Below are positions 1 to 8,182 of a DNA stretch of 9,898 bases, in pieces. Below the pieces are notes generated by a model. The model was not told the DNA's origin and made no database searches. It was given only the letters and a program-made list of their open reading frames with translations. How positions within the stretch are numbered: the first letter of the stretch is position 1; every line of letters starts with the position of its first letter. The DNA is from Chromatiaceae bacterium (GTDB lineage: Bacteria > Pseudomonadota > Gammaproteobacteria > Chromatiales > Chromatiaceae): contig DTXR01000735.1 of assembly GCA_012962365.1 (NCBI GenBank), forward strand, positions 1-9,898, written 5' to 3'. A program made the position numbers and the translations under genes.

Positions 1-1283
1 CGGGTGTGGAAAAATCCTATGAAGACATCCTGCATGGCAAGGTGGGTCTGCAGCAGGTGGAGGTCAATGCCCTGGGCAAGCCCGTGCGGGTGCTGCAGGA
101 AAAGCCGCCGCTACCCGGCCGCAGCCTGCGTTTGAACATCGATATCGATTTGCAGCAGGTGGCGCTGGATGCCCTGGGTGATGTGAACGGCGCCGTGGTG
201 GCCATCGATCCGAAAACCGGTGGCGTGCTCGCCATGGCCAGCAAGCCGGGTTACGATTCCAATCTGTTTGTCGAGGGTATCAGCTCCACGGACTACAAGG
301 CGCTGCAGGAGGATCCGAACAACCCCCTGTTTAACCGGGCGCTGCAGGGTGCCTATCCGCCGGGTTCTACGATCAAGCCCTTCATGGGGCTGGCGGGGCT
401 GGAGCTGGGATTCATCGACGCCAAGGAGAAAAAATATTGCCCTGGCTTTTTTCAGTTGCCAGGACATGATCACAAGTACCGGGACTGGAAGAAGGGCGGC
501 CACGGCCCCATGGATGTAGATGCGGCCATTACCCAGTCCTGTGACGTGTTTTTCTATCAGCTGGCCCATGAGATCGGCATTGACCGGTTGCAGCAGTTCC
601 TCAAGCAGTTCCGCTTCGGGGAGAAGACCGGCATCGACCTGGTGGGCGAGCGCACGGGTATCCGTCCTTCCCGGGAATGGAAGCGCAGACGCTACAAGCA
701 GGTATGGTTCCCGGGCGAGACCGTCATCATCGGTATCGGTCAGGGTTCTTTCGAGGCGACACCTTTGCAACTGGCAGCCGCTACCGCCGCGATTGCCAAC
801 GGGGGTGTCTATCTGCAGCCCCAGCTGGTGAATGAAATCGTGGATGAGAGCAGCGGTGAAGCGACGGTGGCGGAAAAGAAAGCCCACATTGTGCCAATAC
901 GTGACCAGGCCAACTGGGACAAGATCCGCGAGGCCATGGTTCATGTGGTCGAAGGCGCCCGCGGCACCGCAAGGCGGCTCAAGAACGAGCACTACCGCAT
1001 TGCGGGCAAGACCGGCACCGCGCAGGTGTTCACGGTGAAGCAGGATGAAGAGTATGAAGAGAGCAAAGTGTCCAAGAAAAACCGCGACCATGCGCTGTTC
1101 ATCGCCTATGCCCCGGTGGAAGACCCGCAGATTGCCGTGGCGGTGATCGTGGAAAACGGCGGTCACGGGGGTTCCACGGCGGCGCCGGTGGCAAAGAAGG
1201 TGATGGATGCCTGGCTCCTTGGAGACAGCCGCCTCTTGTCTGCCCGGGCTGGCAACACAGGAACCTTGGGAGAAACGAATTGA
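1..1283 (+). CDS. mrdA: Penicillin-binding protein 2 (peptidoglycan D,D-transpeptidase), 5'-truncated by window edge
   Basis: PBP2 cross-links stem peptides in new lateral-wall peptidoglycan and partners with RodA in the elongasome. It is an inner-membrane protein with its catalytic domain in the periplasm. The frame is open to the left edge, so about the first third (membrane anchor and part of the pedestal) is missing. The visible part starts in the conserved G(V/I)E-x-YED-x-LHG segment. Counting from the GTG codon at base 6, the active-site triad is complete: S121-T-I-K124 in [10 protein letters not shown]178-C-D180 (the SxN-type motif, SAD in E. coli PBP2), and K335-T-G337 in AGKTGTAQV. 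The PBP2-typical stretches [10 protein letters not shown] and [13 protein letters not shown] also match. The stop overlaps the rodA start by 4 bp, so the two are probably translationally coupled. Confidence is high from residue-level similarity to E. coli MrdA along the whole fragment. Confidence 0.97.
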   Translation, partial: GVEKSYEDILHGKVGLQQVEVNALGKPVRVLQEKPPLPGRSLRLNIDIDLQQVALDALGDVNGAVVAIDPKTGGVLAMASKPGYDSNLFVEGISSTDYKALQEDPNNPLFNRALQGAYPPGSTIKPFMGLAGLELGFIDAKEKKYCPGFFQLPGHDHKYRDWKKGGHGPMDVDAAITQSCDVFFYQLAHEIGIDRLQQFLKQFRFGEKTGIDLVGERTGIRPSREWKRRRYKQVWFPGETVIIGIGQGSFEATPLQLAAATAAIANGGVYLQPQLVNEIVDESSGEATVAEKKAHIVPIRDQANWDKIREAMVHVVEGARGTARRLKNEHYRIAGKTGTAQVFTVKQDEEYEESKVSKKNRDHALFIAYAPVEDPQIAVAVIVENGGHGGSTAAPVAKKVMDAWLLGDSRLLSARAGNTGTLGETN

Positions 1284-2419
1284 TTCCCGCCGGCAGATCC
1301 CCCAGCGGCCTGCCTCCCAGTGAGCCGGCGCAGCATCGGGGCGTACTGGCGCGGATTCACATGGATCTGCCTTTGCTCACGGGACTGTTGCTGCTTTGCG
1401 GCTATGGTCTGGTGATCCTCTATTCCGCCTCGGGAGAAAACCTGCAACAGGTGGAAAGGCAGGCTGTGCGCCTGCTCATCGCCTTCGGGGCCATGTTCTT
1501 TCTGGCCCAGGTTCATCCTCACACCCTGCGGCGCTGGAGCCCCTGGCTGTACGCTATTGGCGTGGCCCTGCTGCTGGCTGTACTGGTTGCCGGTGTGGTT
1601 GGTAAGGGGGCCCAGCGCTGGCTGGATCTAGGCTTCATGCGCTTTCAGCCTTCAGAGCTGGTGAAGCTGGCTGCGCCCATGATGCTGGCCTGGTATCTGT
1701 CTTCCAAGCCCCTGCCCCCCAACTGGAGATACCTCCTGCTGAGCCTGTTGTTGTTGCTGCTGCCGGTATTGATGATTGCCAAGCAGCCGGATCTGGGTAC
1801 CGCGATCCTGGTTGCCAGCAGCGGCCTGTTCGTCTTGTTTCTGGCGGGCATCAGCTGGCGGCTGATTGTTTTTCTGGGGTTGCTGGCGGGAGCGGCGGCG
1901 CCTGCGGCCTGGTATCTCATGCATGATTACCAGCGGACGCGGGTGCTCACCTTTCTCAACCCGGAAAGCGATCCCCTGGGGGCGGGCTACCATATCATCC
2001 AGTCGAAGATCGCCATTGGCTCGGGCGGCATCTATGGCAAGGGCTGGCTGAATGGCACCCAGTCCCAGCTGGAGTTCCTGCCGGAACGCCACACCGATTT
2101 CATCTTTGCGGTGCTGGGTGAGGAATTCGGCCTGATGGGGGTTCTGTTGCTGCTGGTGATCTTCCTTTTTATCATCCAGCGCGGGTTGTATATCGCCTCC
2201 CAGGCCCAGGACAGCTACAGCCGGCTGTTGGCCGGGGCACTCGTCCTGGTATTTTTTGTCTATCTGTTTGTCAATGCCGGTATGGTGAGCGGGATGTTGC
2301 CGGTAGTGGGGGTGCCTTTGCCCCTGGTGAGCTATGGCGGAACCTCGCTGGTGACCTTGATGGCAGGTTTCGGTATGCTCATGTCTATCCACACACACAG
2401 GAAGTTGTTGCCCAAATGA
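1280..2419 (+). CDS. rodA: RodA, SEDS-family peptidoglycan glycosyltransferase
   Basis: RodA polymerises lipid II into glycan strands during rod elongation, with PBP2 (the preceding gene) as transpeptidase partner. The 379-aa product is polytopic (about ten hydrophobic segments) with SEDS signatures: [10 protein letters not shown] (109-118), RFQPSE (121-126), KQPDLGTA (168-175), [24 protein letters not shown] (227-250), ERHTDFIF (269-276, with D273 the family's essential aspartate), and [11 protein letters not shown] near the C-terminus. The best start is TTG at 1280, inside a TTGA overlap with the mrdA stop. A GGGAG Shine-Dalgarno lies 7 nt upstream (1268-1272), and this start gives the short cytoplasmic tail seen in relatives. 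The first ATG is at 1361 and would leave almost no tail before the first membrane helix. The 3' end overlaps the next gene by 4 bp (ATGA). Confidence 0.97.
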   Translation: MIPAGRSPSGLPPSEPAQHRGVLARIHMDLPLLTGLLLLCGYGLVILYSASGENLQQVERQAVRLLIAFGAMFFLAQVHPHTLRRWSPWLYAIGVALLLAVLVAGVVGKGAQRWLDLGFMRFQPSELVKLAAPMMLAWYLSSKPLPPNWRYLLLSLLLLLLPVLMIAKQPDLGTAILVASSGLFVLFLAGISWRLIVFLGLLAGAAAPAAWYLMHDYQRTRVLTFLNPESDPLGAGYHIIQSKIAIGSGGIYGKGWLNGTQSQLEFLPERHTDFIFAVLGEEFGLMGVLLLLVIFLFIIQRGLYIASQAQDSYSRLLAGALVLVFFVYLFVNAGMVSGMLPVVGVPLPLVSYGGTSLVTLMAGFGMLMSIHTHRKLLPK

Positions 2420-3378
2420 AACACGCTCTATTGTTATTACTACTCAGTCTGCCTGTGTTTGCCCAGGGCAATCCCCAGGTGGATAAATTTATTCAGCACA
2501 TGGTAAAGGCCCAGGGTTTCGACGCAAAGGCGCTGCGCCAGGTGCTGAACAAGGCACACAAGCGTCAGGACATCATCGATCGGATGAACAAACCGGCGGA
2601 AAAGACGCTGAACTGGAGCCAATACCGTAAAATCTTTCTCACCGGCAAGCGCGCCCGTCAGGGCGTGGCTTTCTGGAAGCGCAACAGCAAGGCATTGAAG
2701 AAGGCCGAAGCCATTTATGGTGTGCCGCCCCAATATGTGGTCGCTATCATCGGCGTGGAGACCTTTTATGGACGCATCGCAGGTAAGGACAGTGTGCTGG
2801 ATGCGCTCTATACCTTGGCTTTTCACTATCCCAAGCGCAGCAAATTCTTCACGGCGGAACTGGAAAAATATCTGATTCTGACCAGAGAAGAAGACCTGGA
2901 CCCGACCAAACCCAAGGGATCCTATGCCGGTGCCATGGGCCTGGGGCAGTTCATGCCCAGCAGCTATCTGGCCTATGCCGTCGATTTCGACGGGGATGGC
3001 AAACGCGATATCTGGAACAACGAAACCGATGCCATCGGCAGCGTGGCCAACTACTTTGCCCGCCACGGTTGGAAGAAAGGTGTGCCCGTGACTGCCCGCG
3101 CCACTGCGGTACCGGCGAATTCCGAGAAACATGTGAAAGCTGGCCCGAAGCCCAGCTTCAAACTGGGTGAATTGAGAAAGGCTGGGTTGGAAGTGGATCA
3201 GCGTTTCCCCGACGAGATGGACACGGCGCTGATCAAACTCGTGACCGACAAGGGTGCCGAGTATTGGGCCGGGTTCAGGAATTTCTATGTCATCACCCGC
3301 TACAACCACAGCGATATGTACGCCATGGCGGTGTACCAGCTGGGTGAGCGCATCCATGACCTGGTTCGCGCACAATAG
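2416..3378 (+). CDS. mltB: MltB/SltB1-type lytic murein transglycosylase (non-lipoprotein form)
   Basis: This family cleaves the MurNAc-GlcNAc bond with formation of 1,6-anhydro-MurNAc, making room for wall growth and recycling. The 320-aa protein has a short signal peptide ([18 protein letters not shown]) without a lipobox cysteine, so it is predicted to be soluble in the periplasm. That matches Pseudomonas SltB1, found at the same place in the operon, rather than lipid-anchored E. coli MltB. The catalytic glutamate is E115 in [11 protein letters not shown]. The family motif [17 protein letters not shown] lies at 168-184, followed by an EF-hand-like [11 protein letters not shown] (190-200), in line with the calcium site known in MltB. 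An AGGAAG ribosome-binding site lies 11 nt upstream. The start overlaps rodA by 4 bp and the end overlaps rlpA by 23 bp. There is no sign of peptidoglycan-binding extensions. Confidence 0.94.
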   Translation: MKHALLLLLLSLPVFAQGNPQVDKFIQHMVKAQGFDAKALRQVLNKAHKRQDIIDRMNKPAEKTLNWSQYRKIFLTGKRARQGVAFWKRNSKALKKAEAIYGVPPQYVVAIIGVETFYGRIAGKDSVLDALYTLAFHYPKRSKFFTAELEKYLILTREEDLDPTKPKGSYAGAMGLGQFMPSSYLAYAVDFDGDGKRDIWNNETDAIGSVANYFARHGWKKGVPVTARATAVPANSEKHVKAGPKPSFKLGELRKAGLEVDQRFPDEMDTALIKLVTDKGAEYWAGFRNFYVITRYNHSDMYAMAVYQLGERIHDLVRAQ

Positions 3379-4159
3379 GTTTGTCCTTCTCTGCTGTGGT
3401 CTGGCCCTGTTGGCCGGATGCAGCATCAAGACCCACGAGTATCCGGATGAGGATTATGGCCCGGATGTTCCCGTGGATGTCAGTCATGTCCCGGATGCCG
3501 TGCCGCAGAATGCGCCATACAGCAAGTACGGCAACCCCTCCAGCTATACGGTTCGCGGCAAGACCTATCATGTGTTGAAACATTCCGACGGCTATCGGGA
3601 AAAAGGGCTGGCATCCTGGTATGGCCTGAAGTTTCATGGCAAGCGCACCTCCAGTGGGGAGCCCTATGATATGTACGCCATGACCGCCGCCCACAAAACC
3701 CTGCCGCTGCCCACCTGGGTGCGGGTGACCAATCTGGACAACGACAGATCGGTGGTGGTGAAGGTCAATGACCGTGGTCCCTTCCATGCCGGGCGTATCA
3801 TCGACTTGTCTTATGCTGCCGCATCCAAACTGGGCGTACTGGGCAAGGGAACGGCGCCGGTGGAAGTGGTGGCGCTCAGGCCCGATAAGCAGGCGCCGAT
3901 GGCCGAGGAAATCATGGTACTGCAGACATTTCCCCTGTGGCTGCAGGCAGGGGCTTTCGCCAGTGAGGGAAATGCGCGCCTGCTGCTCCGGCGCCTGGAA
4001 GCACAGTCGGGTCTGCCGGGAAAGATCAAGCCTCTTGATCAACTCTCCGGGCGCATCTATCGCGTGTGGCTGGGGCCGGTGGATGATGCCGGGCAGCTGC
4101 GGCAGATCAGGGAAAAACTGCCTGAATGGGGCATCGAGTCTTACCACGTAGTACAATGA
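3356..4159 (+). CDS. rlpA: RlpA, septal-ring lipoprotein / lytic transglycosylase (DPBB + SPOR)
   Basis: RlpA is an outer-membrane lipoprotein. In Pseudomonas it is a lytic transglycosylase that cuts peptide-free (denuded) glycan at the septum. The start is set at ATG 3356, inside mltB (23-bp overlap). It places an ideal lipoprotein signal at the N-terminus (hydrophobic core, then LLAGC with lipid-bearing C22) behind a GGGTGAG-like ribosome site; upstream in-frame codons only read the mltB sequence in another frame. The 267-aa product has a linker (23-83), a double-psi beta-barrel (about 84-172: ASWYG, FHGKRTSSGEPYDMYAMTAAH, VKVNDRGPF) and a C-terminal SPOR domain (about 192-267). By alignment with Pseudomonas RlpA the catalytic residues are E102, H113 and D139, all present with the right spacing, so this copy looks enzymatically active, unlike E. 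coli RlpA, which is considered inactive. Confidence 0.95.
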   Translation: MTWFAHNRFVLLCCGLALLAGCSIKTHEYPDEDYGPDVPVDVSHVPDAVPQNAPYSKYGNPSSYTVRGKTYHVLKHSDGYREKGLASWYGLKFHGKRTSSGEPYDMYAMTAAHKTLPLPTWVRVTNLDNDRSVVVKVNDRGPFHAGRIIDLSYAAASKLGVLGKGTAPVEVVALRPDKQAPMAEEIMVLQTFPLWLQAGAFASEGNARLLLRRLEAQSGLPGKIKPLDQLSGRIYRVWLGPVDDAGQLRQIREKLPEWGIESYHVVQ

Positions 4160-4195
4160 TGCCTTTGTTTTCCCACCCTGTTGTCAGCCAGGTCC

Positions 4196-5332
4196 ATGCG
4201 ATTGATAGTCAATAGAATTTTTGTTGTTTTCCTGTTGTGTGCAAGCGCCCTGATCCAGGCGGCAACCTTGCCTGCGCCACCACAGATTGCCGCAACCGGG
4301 CATTTGCTGATGGATTACCACAGTGGCGCCATTCTGGCCGAGAACAATGCCGGGAAGCGCCTGGAACCGGCCAGCCTGACTAAAATCATGACGGCCTACA
4401 CGGTGTTCAAGGAGCTTGAGGAAGGCAACATTACCCTCAATGACCAGGTGTTAGTGAGCAAGAAAGCCTGGAAGACGCCAGGCTCGCGCATGTTCATCGA
4501 GGTGGGCAAGCAGGTGTCCGTAGATGACCTCATTCGTGGCATGATCATCGCATCGGGCAATGATGCCTGTGTCGCCCTGGCAGAGCATATTGCCGGCAGC
4601 GAAGAGGCCTTCGCCGCACTGATGAACAAGCATGTGCTTGAGCTGGGCATGGAAAACACTCACTTCACCAATTCCACCGGCCTGCCCGATCCCAACCACT
4701 ACACCACGCCCGAAGACATACTCAAGGTCACCCGGGCGATGATCAGGGAATTTCCCCAATTCTACCCTCTGTATTCCGTCAAGGAATTTACCTACAACGG
4801 CATCACCCAGAAGAACCGCAACCGCCTGCTATGGCGCGATCCCAGTGTGGATGGCGTCAAGACCGGTCATACGGAAGCGGCCGGTTATTGTCTGGTTACC
4901 TCGGCCAAGCGTGACAACATGCGGCTTATCTCAGTGGTGATGGGCACCGACAGCGACAATGCCCGGGCCAGGGAGAGCCAGACCTTGCTGAACTATGGAT
5001 TTCGTTTCTACCAGACCCATCGCCTCTTCGACGGAGGGGAGACGCTTAAGCAGCTGCGGGTATGGAAAGGGGAAGTCGATAATCTGAATCTGGGGCTGGA
5101 GGAGGATCTGTATGTCACCATTCCCCGGGGAAGCTATAACCTGCTGTCGGCCAGCGTTCGCCTCAAGGACAGCGTCATGGCGCCGGTTTCCCGGGGCAAG
5201 GTGTTGGGCAAGGTGATCGTCGAGCGTGATGGTGAAATTATCAGCGAAGTCCCCCTGATCGCTTTGCGCGGCGTACGTGAAGGCGGCATCATCCACAATC
5301 TCGTGGACAGCGTGCTGATGATTTTCCAGTAG
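4196..5332 (+). CDS. dacA: D-alanyl-D-alanine carboxypeptidase, PBP5/6 family
   Basis: This enzyme removes the terminal D-Ala from peptidoglycan pentapeptides in the periplasm, limiting cross-linking and supporting normal rod shape. The 378-aa product from ATG 4196 has a signal peptide (hydrophobic 7-20, cleavage probable after QA at 22 or A23) and the peptidase S11 triad: S60-L-T-K63 in EPASLTKIM, S120-G-N122 in IASGNDACVALAEH, and K222-T-G224 in DGVKTGHTEAAGYC. The all-beta PBP5 C-terminal domain follows. The last about 16 residues (GGIIHNLVDSVLMIFQ) form an amphipathic helix suited to the inner-membrane anchor of PBP5/6. A TTG at 4181 would add five residues; ATG is preferred because it gives the more usual N-terminus. 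It sits 36 bp after rlpA with no terminator between. dacA and dacC cannot be separated by sequence alone. Confidence 0.95.
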   Translation: MRLIVNRIFVVFLLCASALIQAATLPAPPQIAATGHLLMDYHSGAILAENNAGKRLEPASLTKIMTAYTVFKELEEGNITLNDQVLVSKKAWKTPGSRMFIEVGKQVSVDDLIRGMIIASGNDACVALAEHIAGSEEAFAALMNKHVLELGMENTHFTNSTGLPDPNHYTTPEDILKVTRAMIREFPQFYPLYSVKEFTYNGITQKNRNRLLWRDPSVDGVKTGHTEAAGYCLVTSAKRDNMRLISVVMGTDSDNARARESQTLLNYGFRFYQTHRLFDGGETLKQLRVWKGEVDNLNLGLEEDLYVTIPRGSYNLLSASVRLKDSVMAPVSRGKVLGKVIVERDGEIISEVPLIALRGVREGGIIHNLVDSVLMIFQ

Positions 5333-5357
5333 CTTTTCTTTCCGGAATACTGAACCC

Positions 5358-6242
5358 ATGTCCGAACTGATTTATCTGAACGGCGAATTTCTGCCCCAGG
5401 CGCATGCGCATGTCTCTGTCATGGACCGGGGTTTCCTCTTTGGTGATGGCGTGTATGAGGTTATTCCTGCCTATGCCGGCCTGCCCTTTCGCCTGAAGGA
5501 ACACTTGCAGCGCCTCAACGCCAGCCTGGAAGCCATCCGCATGGCGCCACCTCTGGATGATGACCAGTGGAATGACATATTGACCAGGCTGCTGGCACAG
5601 CGGGGTGATGCCGATCAGCAGATCTATTTGCAGATTACGCGCGGCGCCTACGGTAGGCGCCTGCATGCGATACCGGAGGATGTGACGCCCACCATCATGG
5701 CATTCGCCACGGAACTGGCGGTGCGCGATCCGGAACTGGTGAAACAGGGCATGAGCGTGATCACCCTGGACGACATTCGCTGGGAGCGCTGCAACATCAA
5801 GGCCATCACCCTGCTGGCGAATATCCTTTCCCAGCAGCAGGCGCGGGATGAAGGCGCCCAGGAAGCCATTCTCGTGCGGGACGGCCTGGCCAATGAAGGC
5901 ACGGCCTCCAATCTGTTCATCGTGAAGGAAGGTTTGATCATTACCCCGCCAAAGAGCCAGCATCTGCTGCCGGGCATCACCCGGGATCTGGTGCTGGAAC
6001 TGGCCATGGATGCGGGCCTGCCCTATGCAGAAGCCAGCGTTTCTGTAGAAGAACTGGAGCAGGCCGAGGAAATCTGGATCACCAGCTCCACAAAGGAAGT
6101 CATGCCGGTTACCCGGCTGAATGGTCGTCCGGTTGATAATGGCCATCCCGGCCCCATGTGGGAAAAAATGGATGCGCTGTATGGCGCCTGTAAGGCACGT
6201 TTACGCTTGCGCAATGCACCACCTGATAACTGTTATGACTGA
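5358..6242 (+). CDS. dat: Class IV (fold-type IV) PLP aminotransferase, probable D-amino-acid transaminase
   Basis: Predicted cytoplasmic PLP enzyme of 294 aa that should exchange amino groups between D-alanine and 2-oxo acids, feeding D-glutamate or degrading D-Ala. The N-terminus (LNGEFLPQAHAHVSVMDRGFLFGDGVYE) is typical of the D-AAT/BCAT/ADC-lyase superfamily. The cofactor lysine is K148 in CNIKAITLLANIL, with E180 in NEGTASNLF near the PLP nitrogen and the late ITSSTKEVMP loop (241-250). The substrate-carboxylate segment of Bacillus D-AAT (RGxxxRxHxxP) reads RGAYGRRLHAIP here (95-106). The Arg and His are present but one residue further apart, so D-amino-acid specificity is likely rather than proven; branched-chain transaminase or ADC lyase are alternatives. 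It starts 25 bp after dacA without a strong ribosome site and overlaps ybeD by 8 bp. Placement beside a D-Ala-releasing carboxypeptidase fits D-alanine salvage. Confidence 0.85.
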   Translation: MSELIYLNGEFLPQAHAHVSVMDRGFLFGDGVYEVIPAYAGLPFRLKEHLQRLNASLEAIRMAPPLDDDQWNDILTRLLAQRGDADQQIYLQITRGAYGRRLHAIPEDVTPTIMAFATELAVRDPELVKQGMSVITLDDIRWERCNIKAITLLANILSQQQARDEGAQEAILVRDGLANEGTASNLFIVKEGLIITPPKSQHLLPGITRDLVLELAMDAGLPYAEASVSVEELEQAEEIWITSSTKEVMPVTRLNGRPVDNGHPGPMWEKMDALYGACKARLRLRNAPPDNCYD

Positions 6243-6513
6243 CCAAAACCGCAAAGAACCTGAAGGCATGGTGTATCCCTGCCGCTACCGCGTCAAGGCC
6301 ATGGGCCTGGACGAAGATGATTTCGATGCCCTGGTGGTGCAGATCGTTCGCCGTCACTGCCCGGACATCATCGAGGGTGCGGTGAGCCTCAGGCCCAGCA
6401 AGAACGGCAAGTATGTTTCCGTGACCGTGGAGATCGAAGCACAGAGCCGCGAGCACCTGGATGCCATCTATGACGATCTCACCGCCCATGACCGGGTGCT
6501 GATGCGGCTTTGA
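6235..6513 (+). CDS. ybeD: YbeD family protein (DUF493)
   Basis: Small 92-aa cytoplasmic protein of the YbeD/DUF493 family, which has an ACT-like alpha-beta fold and no well-established biochemical role. Family features seen are YPCRYRVKAMG at 14-24, a central helix ending in RRHCPD, SLRPSKNGKYVSVTVEIEAQS (matching [20 protein letters not shown] of E. coli YbeD), and the C-terminal YDDLTAHDRVLMRL (E. coli YEELGKIDIVRMVL). ATG 6235 is chosen because it overlaps the preceding stop within ATGACTGA, suggesting termination-reinitiation; the region upstream of the start has no clear Shine-Dalgarno. Position between dacA/dat and lipB is conserved in many Gammaproteobacteria, hence an old proposal that it acts on lipoate or cell-wall enzymes, but nothing in the sequence decides this. 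Confidence 0.92.
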   Translation: MTDQNRKEPEGMVYPCRYRVKAMGLDEDDFDALVVQIVRRHCPDIIEGAVSLRPSKNGKYVSVTVEIEAQSREHLDAIYDDLTAHDRVLMRL

Positions 6514-6560
6514 CTTGCTGAACAGCGTCAGAAAACACCAGACAGGCCGGATTCGATAAC

Positions 6561-7196
6561 ATGCTTCCTGTGGTCGTCCGCCAGCTGGGTCTGCAGGCGT
6601 ATGAAACGACCTGGTGCGCCATGCGGGCGTTCACCGATGCCCGTACTTCCGAAACACCTTCCGAGATCTGGGTGCTCGAACATCCCCCGGTATTCACCCA
6701 GGGACAGGCCGGCAAGGCAGAACATATTCTGGACCCCGGCGATATACCCGTCGTTCAGAGCGACCGAGGGGGGCAGGTTACCTACCATGGTCCCGGTCAG
6801 CTCATTGTTTATCTGCTGCTCGATCTCAAGGCACTGAACATGGGCATACGCAGTCTGGTGACCGCCATGGAGAATGTGGTCATCCAGCTGTTGGCTGACT
6901 ATGGTATCGAAGCCGCTGCGCGACCCGAAGCCCCCGGTGTTTACGTGGATGAAAAGAAGATAGCAGCGCTGGGTTTGCGGGTGCGCAGGGGGTACACTTA
7001 CCACGGTTTGGCACTGAATCTGGATCTGGATCTCGCGCCCTACACATGCATCAACCCCTGTGGCTATGCCGGGCAGGAAGTCACACGACTCAGGGATCTT
7101 GGTGTGGACCTGGACATACAGCAAGCCGGGGCGGCCCTGGTCGAACTGCTGTGCCATGATCTCAACCTGCAACCCCGATGGACAGAAAATGACTGA
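6561..7196 (+). CDS. lipB: Octanoyl-[acyl-carrier-protein]:protein N-octanoyltransferase LipB
   Basis: LipB moves octanoate from octanoyl-ACP to a lysine of the lipoyl domains (pyruvate and 2-oxoglutarate dehydrogenases, glycine cleavage H protein), the first step of lipoate synthesis. The 211-aa product has the family landmarks in order: [10 protein letters not shown] (6-15), [19 protein letters not shown] (39-57), the signature [14 protein letters not shown] (67-80), [21 protein letters not shown] (124-144) with catalytic K133, and INPCGYAG (164-171) with the acyl-accepting C167. These correspond to K135 and C169 of E. coli. Length is normal. It lies 47 bp after ybeD, the longest gap in the co-directional run, with no convincing promoter or ribosome site, so the exact initiation signal is unclear although the N-terminus aligns well. 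The 3' end overlaps lipA by 8 bp. Confidence 0.97.
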   Translation: MLPVVVRQLGLQAYETTWCAMRAFTDARTSETPSEIWVLEHPPVFTQGQAGKAEHILDPGDIPVVQSDRGGQVTYHGPGQLIVYLLLDLKALNMGIRSLVTAMENVVIQLLADYGIEAAARPEAPGVYVDEKKIAALGLRVRRGYTYHGLALNLDLDLAPYTCINPCGYAGQEVTRLRDLGVDLDIQQAGAALVELLCHDLNLQPRWTEND

Positions 7197-8157
7197 CGAT
7201 TACCGTGCCCCCTCCCGCGACAAGGCAAGTACTCACCAACGCGGTAAGGACAAGCTGGCAAGGATTCCCGTGAAGGTTCAGCCTACCAGGGAACTGCCAC
7301 GCAAACCGGGCTGGATTCGCGCCCGCGCCCCTCAGGGGGCAGGCGTCACCCGCATCCGCAAGATCCTGCGCGAGCGCAAGCTGTCTTCGGTGTGTGAAGA
7401 AGCCCAATGCCCCAACCTCGGCGAGTGCTTCACTCACGGCACGGCGACATTCATGATCATGGGCGATATCTGCACCCGGCGCTGCCCTTTCTGCGACGTG
7501 GCTCACGGCAAGCCCCTGCCCCTGGATACCGACGAACCCCGCCAGCTGGCCGAAGCCATTCAGGAGATGGCGCTGAAATACGTGGTGATTACCTCTGTGG
7601 ATCGGGATGATCTGCGTGATGGCGGTGCGGGGCATTACCGTGACTGTATCCGTGCCGTCCGGGAACTGACGCCGGACACCACCATCGAAATCCTGGTACC
7701 GGATTTCCGCGGTCGCATGGATGTGGCACTGGAGATCATGGCGGAAGCGCCGCCGGATGTGTTCAACCACAACCTGGAAACCGTACCCCGTTTGTACCGT
7801 CAGTCGCGGCCGGGAGCGGACTATGCCTGGTCACTTGAATTGCTGCAGGAATTTGGCGCTGCCCATCCCGACGTGCCTACCAAGTCCGGAATCATGCTGG
7901 GCCTGGGCGAAGCGCGGGACGAAGTCGAGCAAGTCATGCGCGACTTGCGGGATCATGATGTGGACATGCTCACCCTGGGGCAATATCTGCAGCCCAGCCG
8001 CGATCATCTGCCTGTGTCCCGCTTCGTCACACCTGAAGAGTTCGATGCGCTGCGGCAGCTGGGCGAATCCATGGGCTTTTCCAATGTTGCCAGCGGCCCC
8101 ATGGTGCGCTCCTCCTATCATGCCGACCTGCAGGCCAACCCTTTGCTGAAGCCTTGA
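7189..8157 (+). CDS. lipA: Lipoyl synthase LipA (radical SAM)
   Basis: LipA inserts two sulfur atoms into octanoylated lipoyl domains, completing the pathway begun by LipB. The 322-aa product has both iron-sulfur clusters. The auxiliary sulfur-donor cluster is C69-x4-C74-x5-C80 ([12 protein letters not shown]), and the radical-SAM cluster is C95-x3-C99-x2-C102 (CTRRCPFC). The C-terminal RSSYHAD (307-313) carries the serine that ligates the auxiliary cluster in known LipA structures. The body contains [44 protein letters not shown] and [10 protein letters not shown], all conserved in LipA. The start is ATG 7189 within the ATGACTGA overlap with lipB; the longer open frame upstream only reads lipB sequence out of frame. 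The charged 35-40 residue N-terminal extension is usual for gammaproteobacterial LipA. Confidence 0.98.
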   Translation: MTDDYRAPSRDKASTHQRGKDKLARIPVKVQPTRELPRKPGWIRARAPQGAGVTRIRKILRERKLSSVCEEAQCPNLGECFTHGTATFMIMGDICTRRCPFCDVAHGKPLPLDTDEPRQLAEAIQEMALKYVVITSVDRDDLRDGGAGHYRDCIRAVRELTPDTTIEILVPDFRGRMDVALEIMAEAPPDVFNHNLETVPRLYRQSRPGADYAWSLELLQEFGAAHPDVPTKSGIMLGLGEARDEVEQVMRDLRDHDVDMLTLGQYLQPSRDHLPVSRFVTPEEFDALRQLGESMGFSNVASGPMVRSSYHADLQANPLLKP

Positions 8158-8170
8158 CTCCGGGACAGGT

Positions 8171-8176
8171 TATAAT
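8171..8176 (+). promoter_or_regulatory. Candidate -10 box (TATAAT) of galE, leaderless geometry
   Basis: A perfect TATAAT lies 6 nt before the galE ATG. With normal spacing, transcription would begin at or next to the A of the start codon, giving a leaderless mRNA. No matching -35 is seen at 16-18 bp. A TTGACT at 8154-8159 is only 11 bp away, and there is no TGn extension. It may therefore be a weak or activator-dependent promoter, or a chance AT-rich spot in the 25-bp lipA-galE gap. Confidence 0.35.
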
Positions 8177-8182
8177 TTACCG

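Noticed and set aside
111..1166. Minus-strand open frame (351 codons) opposite mrdA
   Set aside because: Shadow of the PBP2 frame, with no signal peptide, no membrane pattern and no motif; the sense strand carries all three PBP motifs.
2440..3429. Long minus-strand open frame (329 codons) opposite mltB
   Set aside because: It is antisense to a gene with full MltB motifs; its translation is rich in His, Gln and Arg with no recognisable domain, as expected for a shadow frame in GC-rich coding DNA.
3293..4156. Minus-strand open frame (287 codons) opposite rlpA
   Set aside because: Low-complexity His/Gln-rich shadow with no start context; the sense strand has lipobox, DPBB and SPOR.
5289..6146. 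Minus-strand open frame (285 codons) opposite the aminotransferase
   Set aside because: Antisense to a gene with intact PLP-enzyme motifs; no recognisable domain.
6510..6560. Possible promoter before lipB (TTGACT at 6510-6515)
   Set aside because: No acceptable -10 at 16-18 bp; the TTGACT overlaps the ybeD stop codon and is probably chance.
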